Shown: positions 36,128 through 45,787, counted from the stretch's first letter. The stretch is 49,793 bases of DNA from Pseudomonadota bacterium (GCA_018817425.1 JAHITX010000099.1:1-49793), one strand, 5' to 3'. Numbers and translations are program-made. Notes: generated from the letters alone by a model not told the origin.

Positions 36128-37171
36128 ATGCTTTTAAATCCTCTTACCAGAAAAAAAATACAGCGATTTAAATCCATAAAAAGAGGGTTCTATTCTTTTT
36201 TGCTGTTATCTGTCATGATTCTTATTTCTTTTTTAGCAGAAAGTTTTGTAAACAGCCGGGCTCTTGTAGTTTACTATAATAATCAATTCTATTTTCCTGT
36301 GTATGCCGATATGATTCCGGGCAGTAAATTCGGCCTTGATTATGATTATGAAACAAATTACAGGCAGTTAAAGAAAGTATTTGCAGAAGGGAAAAAAGGA
36401 AATTGGCTTATTATGCCTTTAGTGCCTTATAATGCTTATGAAAATGATCTTAAAAATGATTTGTTCCCTCCGTATCCGCCTTCATTTAAAGAGAGACACT
36501 ATTTGGGTACCGATAATGTAGGAAGAGATATTCTTGCCCGCCTTGTGTATGGCTTTAGAATTGCTATATCCTTTTCTCTTCTTCTGCTTTTATTTAATTA
36601 TGGGATCGGTATTAGTATCGGAAGCGCCATGGGCTATTTTGGGGGAAAATTCGATCTTTTTTTCCAGCGTATAATTGAAATATGGTCTAATGTCCCATTT
36701 CTTTATGTAATCATAATTATATCTTCTATTGTAGTACCCGGATTTATTACTCTGATAATGATCATGGCTTTTTTCGGATGGATTGGTATAACATGGATTA
36801 TACGAACGGTAACATATAAAGAAAAAGCAAGGGAATATGTACTTGCAGCAAAGGCTATAGGTGCTTCAAACAGCCGCATAATTTTCAAACATATAATCCC
36901 AAACACAATATCAATTATAGTAACCTATGCTCCTTTTGCAGTTTCAGGCGGAATTGTCGCTCTTACATCACTTGATTATCTTGGCTTTGGTCTTCCTCCT
37001 CCAACACCAAGCTGGGGTGAACTGATACAGCAGGGTTGGATACATAAAGATTCATGGTGGATTGGCGGATCGGTTATAAGTGCAATGACTTTAACATTGC
37101 TTACGGTGACATTCATTGGAGAAGCAGTAAGAGAGGCTTTTGATCCTAAAATGTATTCAGTATATGAATAG
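36128..37171 (+). CDS. yejE: peptide ABC transporter permease (YejE/DppC type)
   Basis: The protein of about 347 residues starts MLLNPLTRKKIQRFKSIKRG, 4 bp after the previous stop. The YejE family's long periplasmic insert between the first and second helices is visible (residues ~40-130, with YFPVYADMIPGSKFGLDYDY). The DPPC signature LGTDNVGRDILARLVYGFRI follows, and the EAA loop is REYVLAAKAIGASNSRIIFKHIIPN. It pairs with the upstream permease to form the channel. Confidence 0.9.
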   Translation: MLLNPLTRKKIQRFKSIKRGFYSFLLLSVMILISFLAESFVNSRALVVYYNNQFYFPVYADMIPGSKFGLDYDYETNYRQLKKVFAEGKKGNWLIMPLVPYNAYENDLKNDLFPPYPPSFKERHYLGTDNVGRDILARLVYGFRIAISFSLLLLLFNYGIGISIGSAMGYFGGKFDLFFQRIIEIWSNVPFLYVIIIISSIVVPGFITLIMIMAFFGWIGITWIIRTVTYKEKAREYVLAAKAIGASNSRIIFKHIIPNTISIIVTYAPFAVSGGIVALTSLDYLGFGLPPPTPSWGELIQQGWIHKDSWWIGGSVISAMTLTLLTVTFIGEAVREAFDPKMYSVYE

Positions 37172-37282
37172 GGGTAGGGGGCAGTAAATCAGGGATATAG
37201 GCTTTAAGTTAATTAATCTGTATCAACTAATATAATAGTAAATTGAATATCGAATATTGAACAAGGGGACAACCCCCTTAAT

Positions 37283-37300
37283 CCCCCTTTTTAAAGGGGG
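37283..37300. repeat. short perfect hairpin CCCCCTTT/AAAGGGGG inside the ABC operon
   Basis: CCCCCTTT and AAAGGGGG are 2 nt apart, in a CCCCTTAATCCCCC context common to dispersed intergenic repeats. It lies in the 206-bp gap between the second permease and the binding-protein gene, where a hairpin could alter relative expression or protect the downstream mRNA. Confidence 0.6.
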
Positions 37301-37377
37301 AACGAATGTCGAAGGAAGATAAGAAGTAAAAAACTTCATAATTCGAAATTTAAACGGGTTTTAAAAGAAAAAGTATT

Positions 37378-39204
37378 ATGAAAATATATATTAGATTTAT
37401 CAAACTTTTTTTAGTTGCCGGGATATTATTAATTTGTACTCAGTCTTATGCTGCTCCTCAACTGCCAAAAGATATAAAATGGCTTACAAATAATTCCGAC
37501 CCTGTATTTGCTTGTACTGATGCAAAAAAAGGAGGGATATTTCATACCGCTTTGATGAGTTTTCCTATGACTTTTCGCGTTGTAGGGCCTGATTCCAATA
37601 GCAGCTTCAGAAGTGCTATTTTGGGTAATCAGCTATCTCTTATAGGAATTCATCCGAATACTTTAAATATTATTCCCGAGATTGCAACTCACTGGGCTTT
37701 TGGTAAAGATAAAAAAACCATGTATTTCAAGCTTAACAAAAAAGCTCGCTGGTCGGACGGAGTACCTGTGACAGCAGCTGATTTTGCCTATACGCTTGAT
37801 TTCATGCGCTCAAAACATATAGTTGCCCCCTGGTATAATGATTACTATGCCAAAGAGATAGACCGGGTTATTGTATATGATGACTATACCCTTGCAGTTG
37901 TTGCAACAAAAGCGGAACCGGATCTTTATCTAAAACTGGGAATAAGTCCCACCCCCCGTCATTATTATAAAAAGCTGGATAAGAATTTTGTCAGAAAATA
38001 TAACTGGAAGATTGTGCCAAACACAGGGCCATATCAAATAAGTGATTTTGTCAAAGGAAAAACTGTAGCATTTAAACGCAAAATTAATTGGTGGGGAGAA
38101 AATCTTAAATATTTTAAAAATCGTTATAACGTGGACAAAATAATATTCAAGGTAATCAGGGACAGTAATATAATCTGGGAGTATTTTAAAAAAGGGAAAA
38201 TAGATGAGTACAACATGACCATTCCGGAATACTGGCATGTGAAATCAAAGACACAGGTTATAGAAAACGGCTATGTTCACAAAATCTGGTTTTTTAATGA
38301 TACCCAGCAGTCTGCAACGGGGCTGTGGCTTAATCAGGATAAGGAAATATTCAAGGATATATATGTTAGATATGCTTTTGCACATGCAATGAATGTAGAA
38401 AAAGTTATAGAAAAAGTATTACGAAACGATTATTTCAGACTCGAACATGGATTTATGGGTTATGGGCATTATTCCAATGAGAAGATAAGAGCAAGAAGGT
38501 TTGATCTTAATAAAGTTGACTTTTATATGAAAAAAGCAGGCTGGAAACGCGGCTCAGACGGCATATGGGAAAAAGGGAAAAATCGTTTTTCGGTAAATGT
38601 CGCTTACGGTCATGATGAACATACTCCACGGCTTGTAGTTTTAAAGGAAGAAGCAAAAAAAGCAGGGATTGAGCTTTTACTGCAAAAGCTTGACCCAACA
38701 GCCGTTTATAAAAAAGTTCTTGAAAAAAAGCATGATGTGGCATGGATGGGTTGGAGTACTTCCTTTAGGCCGCAATATTGGGAACATTTTCACTCGGCAA
38801 ATGCTCACAAGCCTCAAACAAACAATATCACAAACACCGATAACCCTGAAATGGACAAACTCATAGATGCATACCGCAATTCGCTTGTAGAAAAAGAACG
38901 GATAAAACTATCACTTGAAATACAACAAAAAATACATGATCTTTGTGTTTTTGTGCCGACGTTCATGGTGCCTTACACCCGTGATGCTTATTGGAGATGG
39001 TGGAAATTTCCAAAAGTTTTTGGAACCAAAAATTCTACTGATTTATTTGATCCTTTCAGCAGTATGACAGGCGGTCTCTTCTGGTTTGACGCCAACAGCT
39101 ATGATGAAACTAAAAAAGCCATGAAAAAGGGCGAAGAATTTGACCCTGTTTCTATGACAGATGAAACTTATAAAATGAAAACAATAACAATGAAAATTCA
39201 GTGA
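37378..39204 (+). CDS. yejA: family 5 extracellular peptide-binding protein (YejA-like)
   Basis: The 608-residue periplasmic protein has a signal peptide ending near TQSYAAPQ. The binding fold shows KKGGIFHTALMSFPMTFR, PEIATHWAFGKDKKTMYFKLNKKARWSDGVPVTAADF, YDDYTLAV and NTGPYQISDF. The large size and the FPMTFR start fit the YejA subgroup. It delivers peptides to the permeases encoded just upstream. Its stop is 6 bp before the first ATPase gene. Confidence 0.9.
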   Translation: MKIYIRFIKLFLVAGILLICTQSYAAPQLPKDIKWLTNNSDPVFACTDAKKGGIFHTALMSFPMTFRVVGPDSNSSFRSAILGNQLSLIGIHPNTLNIIPEIATHWAFGKDKKTMYFKLNKKARWSDGVPVTAADFAYTLDFMRSKHIVAPWYNDYYAKEIDRVIVYDDYTLAVVATKAEPDLYLKLGISPTPRHYYKKLDKNFVRKYNWKIVPNTGPYQISDFVKGKTVAFKRKINWWGENLKYFKNRYNVDKIIFKVIRDSNIIWEYFKKGKIDEYNMTIPEYWHVKSKTQVIENGYVHKIWFFNDTQQSATGLWLNQDKEIFKDIYVRYAFAHAMNVEKVIEKVLRNDYFRLEHGFMGYGHYSNEKIRARRFDLNKVDFYMKKAGWKRGSDGIWEKGKNRFSVNVAYGHDEHTPRLVVLKEEAKKAGIELLLQKLDPTAVYKKVLEKKHDVAWMGWSTSFRPQYWEHFHSANAHKPQTNNITNTDNPEMDKLIDAYRNSLVEKERIKLSLEIQQKIHDLCVFVPTFMVPYTRDAYWRWWKFPKVFGTKNSTDLFDPFSSMTGGLFWFDANSYDETKKAMKKGEEFDPVSMTDETYKMKTITMKIQ

Positions 39205-39210
39205 TAAGTA

Positions 39211-40188
39211 ATGGCTGAAAATGAAATATTAAAAGTTGAAAACCTTGTTACATCCTTTAATACGGAAGCAGGCAGAATCCGTGCAGTAGATGATGTCAGC
39301 TTTGCTGTAAACAAAGGAGAAGTTTTCGGTATAGTAGGAGAATCAGGATGCGGAAAAAGTGTTACGGCTCTTTCTATAATGAGGCTTCTCCCGAAACCGG
39401 CCGGACAAATTGATAGTGGGCGCATTATTTTTTCAGGAACCGATATAGTATCTTTGCCTGTAGAAAGCATGCATCAGATACGGGGAAATAAAATTTCCAT
39501 GATCTTTCAGGAACCCATGACTGCCTTAAATCCGGTTCATACCATAGGCGATCAGATAAATGAAGTATATCTTCTTCGAAATCCGGGAAGGAAGATAAAA
39601 GATATCAGGGAAGATTCCATAGAAATGCTTAAAAAAGTAGGTATTTCAGATCCTGAAAAACGCATTAAAGATTATCCTCACAGCATATCAGGCGGCATGC
39701 GGCAAAGAGTAATGATTGCAATGGCTCTTGCCTGCAAGCCTGATGTCCTTATTGCGGATGAACCTACAACCGCTTTAGATGTAACGATACAGGCACAAAT
39801 ACTGGATCTGATGAAAAAACTTCAGGATGAAACCGGTATGGCAATAATATTTATAACCCATGCGCTTGGTGTGATAGCTGAAACAAGCAAAAGAGTACTT
39901 GTGATGTATGCAGGGAAAATAGCCGAAACAGCGCCGGTGGAAAGTCTTTTCAAAAAACCTATGCACCCTTATACAAAAGGACTTTTTTTATCCATTCCGC
40001 GTCTTGAAGGAAAAAGAAAAACAAGGCTTCATGTAATAAAAGGTGCAGTTCCTGCTCTTAACGAACTTCCCGAAGGTTGCAGGTTTAAAAATCGTTGCCC
40101 GGAAGCTATGGATATATGCGGAACAGTTTCTCCTCCTTCTGTTCGTATTGAAGATAACCATTTTGTGAGCTGCTATCTTTATGTCTGA
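39211..40188 (+). CDS. peptide ABC transporter ATPase (DppD/OppD type)
   Basis: The 325-residue ATPase has Walker [11 protein letters not shown]-loop [14 protein letters not shown], signature [18 protein letters not shown], Walker [13 protein letters not shown] and the switch His in ITHAL. The C-terminal oligopeptide-transporter extension ([15 protein letters not shown]) may bind a [4Fe-4S] cluster, as in some family members. E. coli Yej uses one fused double ATPase, YejF; here the two halves are separate genes overlapping by 8 bp. Confidence 0.93.
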   Translation: MAENEILKVENLVTSFNTEAGRIRAVDDVSFAVNKGEVFGIVGESGCGKSVTALSIMRLLPKPAGQIDSGRIIFSGTDIVSLPVESMHQIRGNKISMIFQEPMTALNPVHTIGDQINEVYLLRNPGRKIKDIREDSIEMLKKVGISDPEKRIKDYPHSISGGMRQRVMIAMALACKPDVLIADEPTTALDVTIQAQILDLMKKLQDETGMAIIFITHALGVIAETSKRVLVMYAGKIAETAPVESLFKKPMHPYTKGLFLSIPRLEGKRKTRLHVIKGAVPALNELPEGCRFKNRCPEAMDICGTVSPPSVRIEDNHFVSCYLYV

Positions 40189-41164
40189 ATACCTCATTGA
40201 AACAAAAAACATTAAGGTACATTTTCCAGTTTATGGAGGCATATTACGTCGAAAAACAGGAAAAGTATATGCTGTAGACGGCGTATCCATTAAAGTGAAA
40301 AAAGGTGAGACAATAGGGCTTGTAGGTGAGTCAGGCTGCGGTAAAACAACAACAGGGCGTGCGATTATAAGACTTTATAATTTGACGAAAGGGGATATAT
40401 TTTTTGAGGGAGAAAATATTTCCCGTTTAAGTGACAGGGAAATGAGGCCGCATAGAAGAAATATGCAGATGATTTTCCAGGACCCTTTCGAATCATTGGA
40501 TGCAAGGCAAACTATCGGAGATATATTGGAAGAACCTTTACTAGTTCATAAATTGGGTTCATCACAAACAAGACTGGAAGAAGTGTTAAATCTCTTATCG
40601 CGGGTTGGGATACCGCAAAACGCAGTAAACCGTTTTCCGCATGAATTCAGTGGCGGGCAGCGCCAGAGAATAGGAATAGCAAGGTCTATCGCCTTAAAGC
40701 CCAAACTGATAGTGTGCGATGAACCGGTATCGGCTCTTGATGTTTCTATCCAATCGCAGATACTTAATCTTCTTATTGACCTTCAATCTGAGATGAATCT
40801 TACTTATATTTTTATCGCACATGATCTGTCGGTTGTTAAACATATTTCGGATAATATAGCAGTGATGTATTTAGGAAAAATCGTGGAATATACTGATGCC
40901 GACAGCATTTATGAAAATCCTCTGCATCCCTATACAAAGGCATTGATATCCGCAATTCCAGTTCCTGACCCTTCAATTAAAAATAAAAAAATTGTGCTTT
41001 ACGGAGATGTCCCTTCTCCTTTAAATCCTCCATCAGGATGCCGTTTTCATACAAGGTGTCCTGTAGCTTTTGACAGATGCAGTATTGATGAGCCGGAGTT
41101 GCAGCCGGTTCCGGAAGCTCATGGCTTAGGGCATTTGGCGGCATGCCATCTTATAAATGGTTAA
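40181..41164 (+). CDS. peptide ABC transporter ATPase (DppF/OppF type)
   Basis: The 327-residue ATPase has Walker A GESGCGKTTTGRAI, Q-loop MIFQDPFESLDARQT, signature SGGQRQRIGIARSIALKP, Walker B LIVCDEPVSALD and the switch His in IAHDL. The C-terminal cysteine extension is GCRFHTRCPVAFDRC. It starts inside the end of the preceding ATPase gene and closes the operon. Confidence 0.93.
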   Translation: MSEYLIETKNIKVHFPVYGGILRRKTGKVYAVDGVSIKVKKGETIGLVGESGCGKTTTGRAIIRLYNLTKGDIFFEGENISRLSDREMRPHRRNMQMIFQDPFESLDARQTIGDILEEPLLVHKLGSSQTRLEEVLNLLSRVGIPQNAVNRFPHEFSGGQRQRIGIARSIALKPKLIVCDEPVSALDVSIQSQILNLLIDLQSEMNLTYIFIAHDLSVVKHISDNIAVMYLGKIVEYTDADSIYENPLHPYTKALISAIPVPDPSIKNKKIVLYGDVPSPLNPPSGCRFHTRCPVAFDRCSIDEPELQPVPEAHGLGHLAACHLING

Positions 41165-41248
41165 TGGTGGATAAACAAAAAAGCGATTTCAAACTTTGAT
41201 ATTAAAACGCTGCCTTTAAATCGGAAATTATTTATTTGGCACGATATC

Positions 41249-41959
41249 CTATTGTGAGATATCAGGAGACGAGTTATCCGGGTATGATGGGGGAGTGATA
41301 TCCTGTGACGTAGTCTCGGGTAACGTAGTATCAGATAACGGTATTTCCTGGGACGGTATATCCCGGTTTTCCGGACTTATTTCCAAACCCGCCTTGAGAA
41401 AGGCCATTCGACCTATTATAAAATCTATTTTTCGCTTTATCAGATCTGATTCTATCTCATCAGGGCCAAGTAACATTGCTCTTTTTAAATATTCATGAGC
41501 GGTTTTCAACTCAGTAAGTGTATCTTTATTTAAAGCTATATCCCCTTTATAAATAAGCACCATTCTGTCTATTTTATTTAAACGGGCATTGGCCTGCTGC
41601 ATAAGATCGTCGTTAATTGCAAAAGATAAAGACTTGTTCAAATAAGTTCTCATTCCTTCAAAGTCGGGGAGACCCGGCACGTCCATTACTGCATCAGCCT
41701 TCTCAATGTAATATTTTGCTATTAACGGAAAAACTTCTTCACGTGTATACACCTCTTTTAAAGGGTTCGGGGCTTCCGCTCCGGGCATGACAATAAAAAG
41801 TTCTCTGCCGAGAGGAGAGAATCTTCCCTTCCATATTTCTATTGCTCCCTGCTTATATTCTATAAAGTAATTATCTGTGTTTAAACGGCTTGCCATTAAG
41901 GTTATAGAAATTAAGGCTGCAACGATTAAAGCTATAGTTAACATTGTTGTCTTTTTCAT
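41249..41959 (-). CDS. membrane-anchored helical protein with a Ser/Thr/Pro-rich tail
   Basis: The 236-residue protein has one N-terminal hydrophobic segment (MLTIALIVAALISITLMAS, signal or anchor), then a largely helical middle (~75-195, TPR-like character). Its C-terminal tail of about 40 residues has repeated short units (IPSQEIPLSDTTLPETTSQD...), likely unstructured and exported. The tail's DNA shows matching short repeats near 41260-41360. I do not recognise the family. Single gene, convergent with the ABC operon. Confidence 0.65.
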   Translation of the reverse strand: MKKTTMLTIALIVAALISITLMASRLNTDNYFIEYKQGAIEIWKGRFSPLGRELFIVMPGAEAPNPLKEVYTREEVFPLIAKYYIEKADAVMDVPGLPDFEGMRTYLNKSLSFAINDDLMQQANARLNKIDRMVLIYKGDIALNKDTLTELKTAHEYLKRAMLLGPDEIESDLIKRKIDFIIGRMAFLKAGLEISPENRDIPSQEIPLSDTTLPETTSQDITPPSYPDNSSPDISQ

Positions 41960-42213
41960 AAAAGATACACCTTTAGGATTAATTACCCTGCCCCGATATG
42001 ATATTAGATCGGATATTATGCAAAGCTCCGGATTTTTGAGGGCTTATCTTAATTTATATTCCATATTTTGTAAACATCTTTCGGAAAGTTAAAAAAGCAT
42101 AAAACATTATAGTTTTTAGAGTAACATACCGAATGAAGAAATAAAATAAGTTTGTTCATGATACTTATTGAGTTATAATACGAAATATATGAAAAACAAA
42201 CATTATACCAGGT

Positions 42214-43053
42214 ATGGAGAGCTATATAGCAATGACCAGTAAAACCCTTAATTGCGGTAATATCGAAGAAAAAAAAGAACGGCTGATTTCAATTTTAAAA
42301 AATTATGATTCACTTGCGATTGCCTTTTCAGGAGGTGTTGACAGCTCCTATTTGCTTGCTTTGTCACATAAAGTTATGGGTAAGAAAGTTTTTGCTATTA
42401 CAGCCATATCACCGGTTCATCCGGCAAGAGAAATTAAATTTGCACAAAAATTTGCAGCAAGTCGTAAGATCAGGCATGTAATCATTAAATCGGACGAGAT
42501 GAGTCTTCCGGAATTTATAGCAAACAACAGAAACAGATGTTATGTATGCAAGAAAATTCTTTTTCCGAAGATGCTTGAGTATGCGGTAAAATCAGGAGTA
42601 AAAGATCTGGTTCATGGTGCAAATGTTGATGATCTCAATGACTTCCGTCCCGGTTTTTCAGCCGCTTCAGAGTCAAAAATTGCAGCTCCCCTGATAGATG
42701 CCGGGCTTTCAAAAAAGGATATACGCCAGCTTTCAAAAAACATGAATCTTGAAACATGGAATAAACCTGCAATGGCATGTCTTGCTACAAGAATACCATA
42801 TGGGACAAGTATTACAGCCGAAATTTTAAATAAGATTGAAGATGCAGAAAATGCTTTAATCGATCTTGGTTTTAGCACCTGCCGTGTCCGTCATCATGGC
42901 GATCTTGCAAGAATCGAGGTGCCTCCTAAAGATTTTAAAAAGATATTAAGCAAAGAAAATATGGAAGCAATCATCAAAACAATAAAAAAGGCAGGTTATT
43001 TATACGTTACAATGGATATTGAAGGCTATATTCAGGGAAGTATGAACAGGTGA
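42214..43053 (+). CDS. larE: LarE-type ATP-dependent sulfur transferase (PP-loop), three-cysteine form
   Basis: The 279-residue protein has the PP-loop SGGVDSS (residues 39-45) and the LarE pattern, with RCYVCKK (Cys109 and Cys112), GANVDDLNDFRPG, and ACLATRIPYG (Cys189). LarE adds sulfur to the pyridinium cofactor precursor of nickel-pincer lactate racemase. Enzymes with three such cysteines are reported to use a [4Fe-4S] cluster as the sulfur carrier, unlike the self-sacrificing one-cysteine type; assignment to the cluster type is inference from the Cys set. No larA, larB or larC is in the window. An ATG at 42232 is an alternative start. The stop codon overlaps palindromic element copy 5. 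Confidence 0.88.
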   Translation: MESYIAMTSKTLNCGNIEEKKERLISILKNYDSLAIAFSGGVDSSYLLALSHKVMGKKVFAITAISPVHPAREIKFAQKFAASRKIRHVIIKSDEMSLPEFIANNRNRCYVCKKILFPKMLEYAVKSGVKDLVHGANVDDLNDFRPGFSAASESKIAAPLIDAGLSKKDIRQLSKNMNLETWNKPAMACLATRIPYGTSITAEILNKIEDAENALIDLGFSTCRVRHHGDLARIEVPPKDFKKILSKENMEAIIKTIKKAGYLYVTMDIEGYIQGSMNR

Positions 43054-43215
43054 GCCAGTTTCAAAACGTCCCATTTTGGCCGATCTCTACGTTGGGTGAA
43101 AATTTCGCACGAAGTGAAGCTTTAGCGCTATCCTCGAAATACTAAATGTATTCCTGTGGTTAAAATTTTCACCCGCCTTGACCTTGACCAAACTGAAACG
43201 TTTTGAAAGTGGCTC
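43052..43215 (+). repeat. palindromic GAGCCA element, copy 5 (164 bp, long form)
   Basis: It has the usual ends but is 22 bp longer. The extra sequence lies in the left inner arm (TTTCGCACGAAGTGAAGC... TAGCGCTATCC). The pairing GGGTGAAAATTT/AAATTTTCACCC shows a T-A pair where copy 4 has C-G. The first two bases of the element are the last two bases of the larE TGA stop. Confidence 0.9.
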
Positions 43216-43279
43216 AAGTAGTAAAGATTTAAACAAACGGTAAATTATCAGGTAAATTTAGATTGTCGGGCGTTATAAA

Positions 43280-43729
43280 TTATTGGGGGCAGTTATCCCC
43301 TTTAAATTTTATATTAATAATAATATTATCTTTGTTAACCTCGAAATATCCCGCGCATTCTGTTTTTTTGATTTGATGTTCAATCGTCAACCCCCCATCG
43401 GATGTGCTTGTACCGTAAGAGTATGCCCCTGTTTTGGTATTATAAATATCAATATCCTTGCGTTGGGGCTGTCTTAAAACCGGAACAGGATAAAATTTTT
43501 TAATGTTTTTAATGACAATATATACTGTATTTCCGTTTGGAGCAGTAATTGAACGGTCAGGATAACCATGCTTTTCAACAAGTTTGTTAATATTTACTCC
43601 TATCCACTTTTTCCGGACTTCATCTATTGTTTGCCCGGCAAAAGTCATATCTATTGCTGTAAATGATAAAAGAAACAGCAAAATAATGGTTAAATTAAAA
43701 ATTATATTTGGATTTGTTTTGTATTTCAT
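43280..43729 (-). CDS. small exported protein of unknown function
   Basis: The 149-residue protein has a signal peptide (IIFNLTIILLFLLSFTAIDMTFA, cleavage near residue 31). The mature part contains WIGVNINKLVEKHGYPDRS and NGNTVYIV, a pattern seen in small exported proteins that compare a 'G.P' strand with a 'Y.V' strand, but I cannot name the family. Two cysteines (ECAGYF, DNCPQ) could form a disulfide. It stands alone. Confidence 0.65.
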   Translation of the reverse strand: MKYKTNPNIIFNLTIILLFLLSFTAIDMTFAGQTIDEVRKKWIGVNINKLVEKHGYPDRSITAPNGNTVYIVIKNIKKFYPVPVLRQPQRKDIDIYNTKTGAYSYGTSTSDGGLTIEHQIKKTECAGYFEVNKDNIIINIKFKGDNCPQ

Positions 43730-43954
43730 GAAATTCTCTTTTCAGGTTGTTGAGTTATATTTTGTTACGAATATACTAAAAAGAGTGTTTAATTGCAATA
43801 TAAAAACCGGGAAGCTCATTTTCCACTCAATCTGTAGGATTTCTTTAGGTTGCAATGTGATAGTTAATCCTATTTTTTACAGGCTTTTACCGGCGCTTTC
43901 GGTCAGACCCCAAAGCCTATAACCCCTATGTCTGGATTTCGGGATGGCAAAATA

Positions 43955-45316
43955 CTATTTTCTGGAAATATTATAATAGATAAGTATTACAATGAAGTTG
44001 CAGAACAGGCCTATAATAAGTCCGTCCAATCCTGCCGGATTATCCAAAATAAAATTCCAGACAATAACACCAATAACACCGGCTATGGCACCGGCTATAA
44101 AATGCTTTGTTTTTGTTTTATAACCAAGGATGGCAAGTGTCAGGGGCGCAAGCACTATGGGTGACCAGAAATTATATGAATAAAGAAGTATGTCAAGAAC
44201 GCTTTTAATCTTTACCGCAAAAACAATTGCGATAATACCTGTCAGAACATTAACTGAGCGTACCTGTAGCAGTTCCGATGACGAATTGTGATTTTTACTT
44301 AAAGGTTTCACAATGTCATTAACAAAAGCAACTGCTGCGGCATTCAGAAACGAATCTGCAGAAGACATAACAATGGAAATAACTCCTGCAATTACAATCC
44401 CTTTAAGCCCGATTGGCAGAACGGTATTAATTACAAATGGCATGGAAAGATTAGGATCCAGATCAGGTTTTATAACCAATGCAACAATTCCAATTAAACC
44501 TGTAATCGCGAAAAAGGGAAAAGAAAATAGTCCGCTCCACAAAATACCTTTGGCTGTATGCTTTGATTCTTTTGAAAGAAAAAGCCTTTGCACATAAGGA
44601 GGCACCAGGGTTTCCCCAAAAAGAAAGGACATAAAAAGAACTGAAAGTTGTAAAAATGTCCTGCCTGTTCCAAGAAAAGAAAAGTGTGTTGCAGGAACAG
44701 CACTTTTAACCGCTGCCCAGCCGCCTGCATAGTGAATTCCGAAAATCAGTGTCAGGGGAATTCCAATTGACAGTATAATAAATTGAAAAACATCTGTAAA
44801 AACAACAGCACGCATTCCGCCAACAGTTGAATAGACAATAACAATACCGCACCCGATAAGTATACCGTACATACGCGGAATGCCCATAAAAACATTAAAT
44901 ATATAGCCCATTGCGCCTACCTGTGCCCCGAGAATCCCTGCGCACACTGCAACAGACATTATACCGGTTATTATTTTACCGCTTTTGCCATAGTTTTCAT
45001 ACATGATGTCGCCAACGGAAATCGCATCAGGATATTTTCCCATTTTTGGCGCGATCAGGGTCGCAACCAGGATTTCCTTGAGACTGAATCCCCACAAAGC
45101 AAAGATATTTACAATACCGAAAATGAATACTTTCTCAGCATTTCCCATGGAAAAGCCGCCGCCAATAAATGAGGCGGAAATGGTTGCGAAAATAACCCAG
45201 GTACCGAATGAACGATCAGACACAGAAAAATGTGTCAGGTTTTTTACGCCTTTTCCTGCCCAGACTCCGATCGCGAGGACACACAACAAATAAATAATGG
45301 TGATTGCCTGATCCAT
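43955..45316 (-). CDS. sodium:solute symporter (SSS/SLC5) family transporter
   Basis: The protein of about 453 residues starts MDQAITIIYLLCVLAIGVWAG, the correct start because AAAGGA lies 8 nt upstream; a longer reading would enter the palindromic element. About 13 hydrophobic helices are expected. Family features: GKGVKNLTHFSVSDRSFGTW in the first loop, ISASFIGGGFSMG, TVGGMRAVVFTDVFQFIIL and the Na+-site helix ISIVMSSADSFLNAAA. It takes up a small solute with Na+; the substrate cannot be told. No enzyme genes flank it. Confidence 0.9.
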   Translation of the reverse strand: MDQAITIIYLLCVLAIGVWAGKGVKNLTHFSVSDRSFGTWVIFATISASFIGGGFSMGNAEKVFIFGIVNIFALWGFSLKEILVATLIAPKMGKYPDAISVGDIMYENYGKSGKIITGIMSVAVCAGILGAQVGAMGYIFNVFMGIPRMYGILIGCGIVIVYSTVGGMRAVVFTDVFQFIILSIGIPLTLIFGIHYAGGWAAVKSAVPATHFSFLGTGRTFLQLSVLFMSFLFGETLVPPYVQRLFLSKESKHTAKGILWSGLFSFPFFAITGLIGIVALVIKPDLDPNLSMPFVINTVLPIGLKGIVIAGVISIVMSSADSFLNAAAVAFVNDIVKPLSKNHNSSSELLQVRSVNVLTGIIAIVFAVKIKSVLDILLYSYNFWSPIVLAPLTLAILGYKTKTKHFIAGAIAGVIGVIVWNFILDNPAGLDGLIIGLFCNFIVILIYYNISRK

Positions 45317-45390
45317 AAGCAATATCCTTTCGGTTAAAAAGGGGGTAAGTAAAAAAGAGGGACAGCCGTTACAATAAAAATCATACTTAT

Positions 45391-45576
45391 GAGCCACTTT
45401 CAAAACGTTTCAGTTTGGTTAAGCTCAAGGCGGAAGAAAATTTCAACCGCAGGAATACATTTAGTATTTCGAGGATAGCGCTAATGGTTAGCGCTATGCT
45501 TCACTACGTGTCACTTCGTGCGAAATTTGAGCCCAACGCAGAGATCGGCTAAAATGGGGCGTTTTGAAACTGGCTC
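45391..45576 (-). repeat. palindromic GAGCCA element, copy 6 (186 bp, longest form, reversed)
   Basis: It lies in the opposite orientation to the other five: GAGCCACTTTCAAAACG on the left, ACGTTTTGAAACTGGCTC-type right end. Its inner arm holds an enlarged version of the copy 5 insertion, with GATAGCGCTA and TTAGCGCTATGC as a nested inverted repeat and a duplicated ACGTGTCACTTCGTG segment. It ends 75 bp upstream of the symporter gene start. The flanks (TTAT and ATCA) are not duplicated. Confidence 0.9.
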
Positions 45577-45631
45577 ATCAGTTTCTATTTGGACTGACGG
45601 TATAGTTTAACTCCCCATGAAAGTCATTTTT

Positions 45632-45787
45632 CTACATTATCAGCGATTTCATTATTTTGTCAGACACCTTGATTCCCGTTGGATATTCTTTTAAATCTAT
45701 TGCCGCCAGTATTTTCAGACACGCTTCGGTTGTCGTATTTGCTATAAATAAGTTTACAAGTTGCATACGTCCCCGATACTACCGTCA
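45632..45787 (-). pseudogene. C-terminal remnant of an ISAzo13-family transposase
   Basis: The minus-strand frame ending at 45632 reads QLVNLFIANTTTEACLKI, then LAAIDLKEYPTGIKVSDKIM. This matches the C-terminal end of ISAzo13-type (Rhodopirellula-type DDE) transposases, which typically read LI..T.T..GLKV...LD...Y..G.KVSD. Stops interrupt the frame just upstream, and no further transposase sequence was found, so only about 50 codons survive. Confidence 0.6.

Noticed and set aside
41230-41250. TGGCACGATAT as a sigma54 -24 element
   Set aside because: The required GC at the -12 position is missing at the correct spacing, and it is at the 3' end of a gene.
45317-45403. Upstream extension of the SSS symporter into element copy 6
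   Set aside because: The internal ATG at 45316 has a good AAAGGA site and a standard family N-terminus; the extension would be encoded partly by the repeat.
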